Assembly: GCF_000372725.1 (NCBI RefSeq)
Contig: NW_005196094.1
Coordinates: 276,658-340,657 of the forward strand
Reading direction: 5' to 3'
From: Emiliania huxleyi CCMP1516
Lineage: Eukaryota > Haptophyta > Isochrysidales > Noelaerhabdaceae
Length of the DNA stretch: 64,000 bases
The notes beneath the pieces were generated by a model. It ran no database searches and was not told where the DNA came from. It saw nothing but the letters and a program-made list of their open reading frames with translations. Numbering within the stretch: the stretch's first letter is position 1; every line of letters begins with the position of its first letter. The position numbers and the translations under genes were made by a program. Positions 58,795-64,000 of the stretch are shown in pieces.

Positions 58795-59601
58795 ATGGTC
58801 CACGCCGTGGCCCACTTGCCCGGCACCTGGCGGCTCCTCTACTACGACGCGCCGACGCGTGGAGAGCAGATCCGGCTATTATTCGCGCTCGGCGGCGTGC
58901 CGCTGCAGGACGTTCGGCTCTGGCCCTTTCCAAACGGCCTCGACCCGTACCGCAAGGCGGCTCTTGGCGCGGACTCACCGCTCCTGGGCACGGACAAGTG
59001 CCCCTGCGTGACCGCTCCCGACGGCACTCACTGCGTCGAGACGTCAAACATCATGCACTTTGTCGGCCACCAGATTGGCATGGCACCACAAACGGAGGAG
59101 GCAGACGAGAGAGCGGTCAACCTCTGCCTAATCGCGCAGGAGCTTTTGGACGAGGTCTTCTACCCGCTGCTGATGCCGATGCTCGTGCGCCGCCTCACGC
59201 GGACCGAGCTCCTCGGCTTGCTCCGCCCGCTGAGCGGCCTGCTCGGAGACCGCTCCGCCAAGGTCGAGCCGGCGGTCGCTGCGCTGCGCGCCAGGCTTCC
59301 CGCCCTCGAGCGGGCCCTCGAGGCGAGCGGAGGCACCTTCTTCTCGGGCGAGGCGCTAACCTTCGAGTCGGTCGCCCTCTTCAACGCGCTGCGCGACATC
59401 CTCGCGTACGAGTGCGTCGGGGACGAGCTGGCCTCGTACCCGCGCCTGGCCGCCTTCATGGCGGCCCTCGAGGCGCGGGCGAGGCCGTACTTCGAGGAGC
59501 GGACAGCGACGCACCAGTGCGGCTACCCCGACGTGGTCAGCTACCTCGCCGCGACAAACACGCCCTTCCCTTGGTCGCGCGTCGCCAAGCAGCGCGACTG
59601 A
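58795..59601 (+). CDS. Glutathione S-transferase-like protein
   Basis: ATG 58795 to a stop at 59601, 268 residues, single exon. The N-terminal thioredoxin-like half has WRLLYYDAPTRGEQIRLLFA, then a conserved-looking GTHCVETSNIMHFVGHQIGM at the site where GSTs carry the E-S glutathione-binding pair. The helical C-terminal half has the N-capping region FFSGEALTFESVALFNALRD and SYPRLAAFMAALEARARPYF, typical of sigma/alpha-like GSTs. The Tyr in LYYDA is the likely catalytic residue. Expected to conjugate glutathione in the cytosol. Confidence 0.8.
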   Translation: MVHAVAHLPGTWRLLYYDAPTRGEQIRLLFALGGVPLQDVRLWPFPNGLDPYRKAALGADSPLLGTDKCPCVTAPDGTHCVETSNIMHFVGHQIGMAPQTEEADERAVNLCLIAQELLDEVFYPLLMPMLVRRLTRTELLGLLRPLSGLLGDRSAKVEPAVAALRARLPALERALEASGGTFFSGEALTFESVALFNALRDILAYECVGDELASYPRLAAFMAALEARARPYFEERTATHQCGYPDVVSYLAATNTPFPWSRVAKQRD

Positions 59602-60022
59602 TCTGAAGGGCTCCGCAGAGAGACGTGACGGGAGAGGAGGTCAACGGCCAACGCAACGCGGCTTAGGAGGTTCGGCTCTTACTTGTGCGTGCGCTCTGGT
59701 CAAAATGGTCGAATTATTTTTCGATGCACACATGTCATGTTGTGAATTGTGAATTTGTGATGTCCACATCTCGCACACTTTTTGGCACAGCCACATGCAC
59801 ATCATCACCCCGGCGACGCCCGGTCCGCGCGCCCACAACCCACTCTCTGGTGTGAGTGAGTGTCTTACCCCCCCCCCCCCCCGCGCGGGGCGCTATCGTC
59901 TCTCCTTAGGTGAACAGTCCACTCAACCATTTCCATGCCATGCATTTCGTCACAGCGTGTCACCGCACACACGTGCCACACACACCACAACACTGTTACA
60001 CATCATTCACACAGGACACACC

Positions 60023-60508
60023 ATGCCGATTCTTCTGGACGACCACGACTCGAAATCTGCGTTCCTCGCTCTCGCCGGAGCGTTGCTTCACACGGCGGCG
60101 ACGACGGGCCGGGCGCCATCGCCCGTCGCGGACGCTGCGGCGGAGGAGGCCTGCTCGGGTCCACCGGCCGGCAAGCCACCTGCGGGAGGGGAGGGAGCAG
60201 TGTCTCGAGAGGCTTCGGCGCGGAGGAGTGAACCGCAGGCGAGAGCTAGCGCCCACCGGCGGCGGCGGCGGCGAGGAGGGGCGCGGCGCGCGACTCTGCG
60301 CGGGACGCCTCCGCCCTCCTCCTGCCCGCCCCGATGGCGCCTACGGCCGGGCGGGGCTCGGGCTGACGAGGGCGAGCGCCTCCCCTCCGCCCCTCGCCCG
60401 CAAGCCCCTCTCGCCCAGAGAGGCGACGCAGAGGGCGATCCCGCAGCTGAAGCCGGCGGCGCCGCCCGCAGAGAGGGAGGGGCCGAGGTCGAAGAGGAGG
60501 AGGCCTAG
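60023..60508 (+). CDS. Uncertain small reading frame, partly antisense to the NIPA-like gene
   Basis: ATG 60023 gives MPILLDDHDSKSAFLALAGA and LLHTAATT, a plausible short N-terminal helix, but the rest is Arg/Ala/Pro low-complexity. It overlaps the 3' end of the opposite-strand transporter. It could be a first exon or chance. Confidence 0.2.
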   Translation: MPILLDDHDSKSAFLALAGALLHTAATTGRAPSPVADAAAEEACSGPPAGKPPAGGEGAVSREASARRSEPQARASAHRRRRRRGGARRATLRGTPPPSSCPPRWRLRPGGARADEGERLPSAPRPQAPLAQRGDAEGDPAAEAGGAARREGGAEVEEEEA

Positions 60509-61498
60509 GGTGGGAAGGGGGAGGGTGAAGGGGGAGGGTGGGCTTTGTTGAAGCAGGCCCAGGTCGAGCGGGAGGAGGAGGAGGCCTTGCACGGCGGCGA
60601 AGACCGTCATCGAGCCGTAGTAGCAGGGGATGACCACAGAGGCCTCGGCGCGGCGGAGGCCGAGGTAGAGGGCGGCCACCATGGCCGCCTCCCCGCCCGC
60701 CATCACGCCTCCGATGACCCACGAGCCGAGCCGCGCGAACCCGTTGTCGCCGCCCCGCCGCAGCGTCTCTGCGAAGAGCAGCCAGACCAGCTTCGAGGCG
60801 CTGATGGACGTGGCGCCGCAGAAGCCGGCAACCAGTCCGGAGGCGATGCCGGACGCGGAGCGCGCGCGCCAGCCCGCGCCGACCGCGCCACCAGCGAGGA
60901 CCGCGCCAGCAGAGCCAGCCCTGACACCGCCGCCGCCGCCAGCGCTGCCGACACCGCCGCCGCTGCCTGCGCCGCGCCTCCTCCCGGCACCGCGCCATCC
61001 CGCCAGCAAGCTGAGCGATGCTGCGGCTGCCGCAGCGACGGCGGCCGTGCCGATCAGGCCGCACGCTGGCCCTGCAGAGGTCTGGAAGAGGGCTGCCACC
61101 TGATCGATGTCGAGGTGCGACACGCGGAGGACCGGCGCCGTGAGGACCACAAGAAGCGCGCCCGCGACTAGACCGGTGACGCCGACCGCGTCCCACCTCC
61201 CGAATGGCTCGCGGAAATAATACGAGGCTCCGACAGCGTTGAAGACGATCCCGGCGTTGGTGCACGCCGCGACGACGGACTGTGTGGCAAAGTAGACGGC
61301 GAGGAACTGGAAGAGCTGGCCCGCCGCCCAAACCACCACGCAGCCACGCGTACGCTGGGTCGCCGTGACGGGGCGCCAGCAGAGAGTCGGCGGCGCTGTT
61401 GCCGGGTCGATCTTGAGGCCGAGCAGGCCGGCGACGCTGGTGGCCACGCCGATGAGAGCGAGCCACGCGCCAATGACTTGCTCCGCGGCGCTGCCCAT
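60341..61498 (-). CDS. NIPA-like (magnesium) transporter of the DMT superfamily
   Basis: ATG 61498 to a stop at 60341, 385 residues, apparently single exon. About nine hydrophobic helices: IGAWLALIGVATSVAGLLGL, GCVVVWAAGQLFQFLAVYFA, VGVTGLVAGALLVVLTAPVL and others. The second half carries the NIPA-type pattern: GIASGLVAGFCGATSISASK with LVWLLFAETLRRGG, ALYLGLRRAEASVVIPCYYG, SMTVFAAVQGLL and FSCGIALCVASLG. A Gly-rich insert separates the halves (about residues 175-205). NIPA proteins move Mg2+ across membranes; specificity here is inference. The C-terminus after the last helix is short and uncertain. Confidence 0.65.
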   Translation of the reverse strand: MGSAAEQVIGAWLALIGVATSVAGLLGLKIDPATAPPTLCWRPVTATQRTRGCVVVWAAGQLFQFLAVYFATQSVVAACTNAGIVFNAVGASYYFREPFGRWDAVGVTGLVAGALLVVLTAPVLRVSHLDIDQVAALFQTSAGPACGLIGTAAVAAAAAASLSLLAGWRGAGRRRGAGSGGGVGSAGGGGGVRAGSAGAVLAGGAVGAGWRARSASGIASGLVAGFCGATSISASKLVWLLFAETLRRGGDNGFARLGSWVIGGVMAGGEAAMVAALYLGLRRAEASVVIPCYYGSMTVFAAVQGLLLLPLDLGLLQQSPPSPFTLPLPTLGLLLFDLGPSLSAGGAAGFSCGIALCVASLGERGLRARGGGEALALVSPSPARP

Positions 61499-61579
61499 GC
61501 TCGAGTGGGCTGTGAGCCTTTTGCGAGCCCTGGTCGACTGCGAACCCTAGAAGAGTGAAAAAAAAAAGGCCGACAGCCG

Positions 61580-62058
61580 GGGTTCCGGCTCCTAGCCAGA
61601 TAGGGGGTCTGTCGCCACTGGCTGGCCCCTATGCAATAGGTAGGTAGGTCCGGTTTTGACCGCCCCAGAGGGCCCCGCAATAGGTAGGTAGGTGGCGGTG
61701 GGGGGGGTGGCCGTTAAGGGGGGGGTGGGGGGGGGGGAACGCTTCGTTCCCCCTCGCGGGAGACGGGCGCGTTTAGCCGCGAACGGGGCCATGCCAGACG
61801 TGTCGCCTGCGGCTGGGACGCCAGCCGAGACGGGTGCGGCGGCGGCGCCCGCGGTGGCGGCGCCCGGGACGGCAGCGCCGGCGAACGCGCCCGGGACGGG
61901 TTCCAACGGATATTTTTCGCTTCGCTGCGCGGCCCCGCAATAGGTAGGTAGGTGGGGCACGGAGCCTGGCGGTTGGCGCCCGCAATAGGTAGGTAGGTAG
62001 GGCGTTTTGGCGCGACTCAGTGGCGACAGACCCCCTATCTGGCTGGGAGCCGGAACCC
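61580..62058. mobile_element. ~480-bp inverted-repeat element with GGTAGGTAGGT units
   Basis: GGGTTCCGGCTCC, AGCCAGATAGGGGGTCTGTC and GCCACTG at the left (61580-61620) are reversed at the right (62018-62058) with one mismatch. Four GCAATAGGTAGGTAGGT units lie inside in the same orientation (near 61635, 61678, 61939, 61982), and a long G-rich run lies at 61698-61738. AGCC flanks both sides, but the register is off by one base. No transposase. Confidence 0.7.
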
Positions 62059-62144
62059 AGCCAAGTCCCGCGTAGCGTCTCGGGCTGGGATTTTTCTTTT
62101 TCTTGTTTTCAACAAACTCAACGACCTGAAAACTCTTCGGATTT

Positions 62145-62172
62145 GGAACGGGCGCCCGGCGCCCGTTCGAAT
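62145..62172. repeat. Short perfect hairpin
   Basis: AACGGGCGCC followed by GGCGCCCGTT, a 10-bp stem with a one-base loop. Confidence 0.6.
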
Positions 62173-62243
62173 GGCGATGAGTTCTCCGGTGGACCATCAT
62201 CCATCAATAGTTACCGAGATATGGCCGCTCAAAGTCTGAGACC

Positions 62244-63175
62244 TGTCATATGAGCGTCATCTTGTGAACAGGCCGACTTCGCGGTTTGAGCGCCCAGCGC
62301 AGACCGACCGACCGCAGGGGGGGTCCGGTCGGCGGCCGCGGAATACCGCAGACCGGAGGGGGGGTCCGGTCGGTCGGAGCGCAGACCGAGGGGGGGGTCG
62401 GTCGGTCGGGTTGGCTCGAGGGTCACACCGCACATAGGTTACATGCTCGCCGCAGCTGTGAATAAATTAGTATCTATATCTCTTCATGCAGCGGCGTCCA
62501 GCACCCGGATCGATTGCCATTTGCTGTCGCTTGAGCGACTCGGAAGCCGATGAGCCCGTCAACGGCGGCGGCGATGTGTCGATCAAGCTCTCTGGCAAGT
62601 CATCGTAGTCATTGGAAGGGACGATGCGCGCGCGTACTGTGGAGAACTGGAGCGCTGCCAGAGCTTGTACAAAGACGGCACAAGCAGGATCAGGCCTGCG
62701 ACTGCGTGGATGCCCGCATATGCTACGGGTCCCTAGTATGGGTTCGGGGACTGTTCACAGCAGTGCGGGGGTAGGGGACCCTCGCGCATAGCCCCGGAGT
62801 ACCAGTATGGATTTCTTTTTCGGCCGCCAATTCCAGAGCTGGATTTCGTGTGGAGTCGCGCTCGCTCGGGCCTCGGCGAAGAAGTCTCCTTGGCGCTTGG
62901 CTGCGTAACTAGTTTTCATAGTGTTACTGTTGGTGAAAACCGGCGATTTGATTCGAAGCGCCCGTGGCGGTTCGCGAGAAGGAGGGAGAGCGTTTGATTG
63001 AGGGGCTCACGGCAAGGACACCGACCGAGGGGGGGGGTCGGTCGTCACACCTCCCGCCGCCAAGAGAGCGACCGACCGGAGGGGGGGTCCGGTCCGCCTC
63101 GGGGGCAGACCACCGACCGGCGGGGGGGTCCCCACGAAGTAGGGGGGGTGGGTACAAAATGACGCTCCTATCACA
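62244..63175. mobile_element. Candidate 932-bp inverted-repeat element with G7 hairpins
   Basis: The ends TGTCATATGAGCGTCATCTT (62244) and the reverse of ATGACGCTCCTATCACA (to 63175) match over 22 bp with about three differences. Subterminal arrays of short hairpins of the form GACCGACCGGAGGGGGGGTC / CCGGTCGGTC occur at 62302-62412 and 63017-63130, about three per side. The middle holds no gene. No target duplication was found. Confidence 0.5.
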
Positions 63176-64000
63176 AAAGTATTTTTAGAACAAACGTGAT
63201 GCACGTATTGGGAGCGCGACTGCGCAGTGAGCGCCGGCTATGGCCATACGTGTTCTGCAGGACAAGACCATCACGTGCTGGGGAAGGAACCATTGCTGGC
63301 AGCTCGGCTTTGACGGAACGGCGGTGTGAATTCGGACTTCAATGCAGGAACATTTCCCACCAACTTGCCGCTCCTTGCTATAGCAGTGAGCGTTGCGGAA
63401 TACTCTAGCTGCGCTCAACTGAGCGACCTATCCATCTGGTGTTGGGGAAGGCAGGGCCTCTTGGGTCGGTCGGAGGTGGCAAGCTCCTCGTCAACGCATT
63501 CTGCCTAGACAAGTTCCACTACCCTGAGCCCTCGGCCGGATCGTGGGGGGAGTGTGCACGATATGGTATTGGGAGTATTCTGTATTGCTAAAAATCTCTC
63601 TCTCTCACATCGATCGGTGGGGACCTCTTCCTTTTTACCCATCTCACAGTAGAGGTCTCCGTTTTGATTTATTTACATCGCTCATCGGCACAAAAACGCT
63701 CCTCATCGCAAACCCTGTCAGCAGAGTCCTCCTACGGGAATGTGCAGAGCCACATCCTGCCTGCCGACACGTCGGGAGGAGGTGGTTGCTCCGCCGCCGG
63801 ACCGCCTCTCCACCAACCACCCTCCCTCGCCCAGGGATCTACAATGCTGTCTTAAGGTCCGACCTGTGGGCTCTGCCTGCGCTCGGCACCGGGCACCGCC
63901 TCGGTATACAAAATGCGCCTGCGGGCGGACCCTCAAAGATACGATTACAACGGAAAGAATTTTAAGACGAAAAAGAAAACTCGGCTGGGCGCGCGTCCCG
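63176..64000. other. No supported gene at the right edge
   Basis: Short frames only. It includes the 23-bp inverse match to 58424-58446 at 63582-63604. The stretch 63690-63960 is lower in GC but has no recognisable domain. Confidence 0.4.

Noticed and set aside
61634..62000. Spaced GCAATAGGTAGGTAGGT units as a CRISPR array
   Set aside because: Only four units at irregular spacing, inside an inverted-repeat element in a eukaryotic genome, with no cas gene.
58424..63604. 23-bp inverted repeat as ends of a 5.2-kb transposon
   Set aside because: It would enclose host-like GST and NIPA genes; the same motif start occurs elsewhere singly, and no target duplication is seen.

Overview
The window is nuclear DNA of a eukaryotic alga. 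It is very GC-rich in genes and most genes have short introns. The best fit is a haptophyte (prymnesiophyte, Emiliania/Prymnesium-like). The reasons are extreme GC3, many short introns of which about half begin with GC instead of GT, a Cys-rich module on the first gene that I associate with haptophyte secreted proteins, and glycine/proline/alanine low-complexity tails. This placement is inference; no rRNA or organelle marker is present. There is one 100-N assembly gap (49804-49903).

Layout. 0.1-7 kb: a sulfotransferase-like gene, a multi-exon ankyrin protein with a possible myristoylation site, and a low-complexity single-exon gene between two copies of a dispersed repeat. 7-10 kb: repeats and AT-rich palindromes with no convincing gene. 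10.3-12.7 kb: two divergent PARP-type zinc-finger-like genes. 13.4 kb: a perfect-stem hairpin. 13.8-16.9 kb: a coiled-coil/proline-rich protein. 17.1-17.9 kb: a 743-bp element with 21-bp perfect terminal inverted repeats. 18.4-19.7 kb: an RRM/Gly-rich mRNA-export-type protein. 20.4-25.0 kb: a CXXC-RING-SANT-MBD-like chromatin protein. 25.9-32.8 kb: a giant PPR protein. 33.2-37.4 kb: a JmjC oxygenase-like gene head-to-head with an unknown gene. 39-44.3 kb: a secreted alpha/beta hydrolase, a nucleotide-transporter-like membrane protein, a truncated MFSD5/MOT2-like transporter and an STPGR flagellar-type protein.

44.5-52.2 kb is bounded by 84-bp near-identical terminal inverted repeats. It carries a DDE transposase gene and a second gene encoding a protein with an uninterrupted 76-codon CAG run and a Tudor-like tail; I read it as a large DNA transposon. 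A 243-bp TA-flanked MITE lies beside its right end. 52.7-61.5 kb: an OTU/UBA deubiquitinase-like gene, an Mpv17/PMP22 protein, a large palindrome interrupted by a hAT-like 976-bp insertion with 8-bp target duplication, a GST and a NIPA-like transporter. 61.5-63.9 kb: two more inverted-repeat elements with G-run hairpins and no gene.

The genes do not form a pathway; this is ordinary eukaryotic gene order with heavy DNA-transposon activity. The most distinctive signals are the chromatin protein, the 7.7-kb transposon, the dated hAT insertion, and introns that look as if they arose by tandem duplication at AG|GC junctions. Exon models below were built by hand from splice signals and reading-frame continuity; exact boundaries are stated where frame and signal agree.
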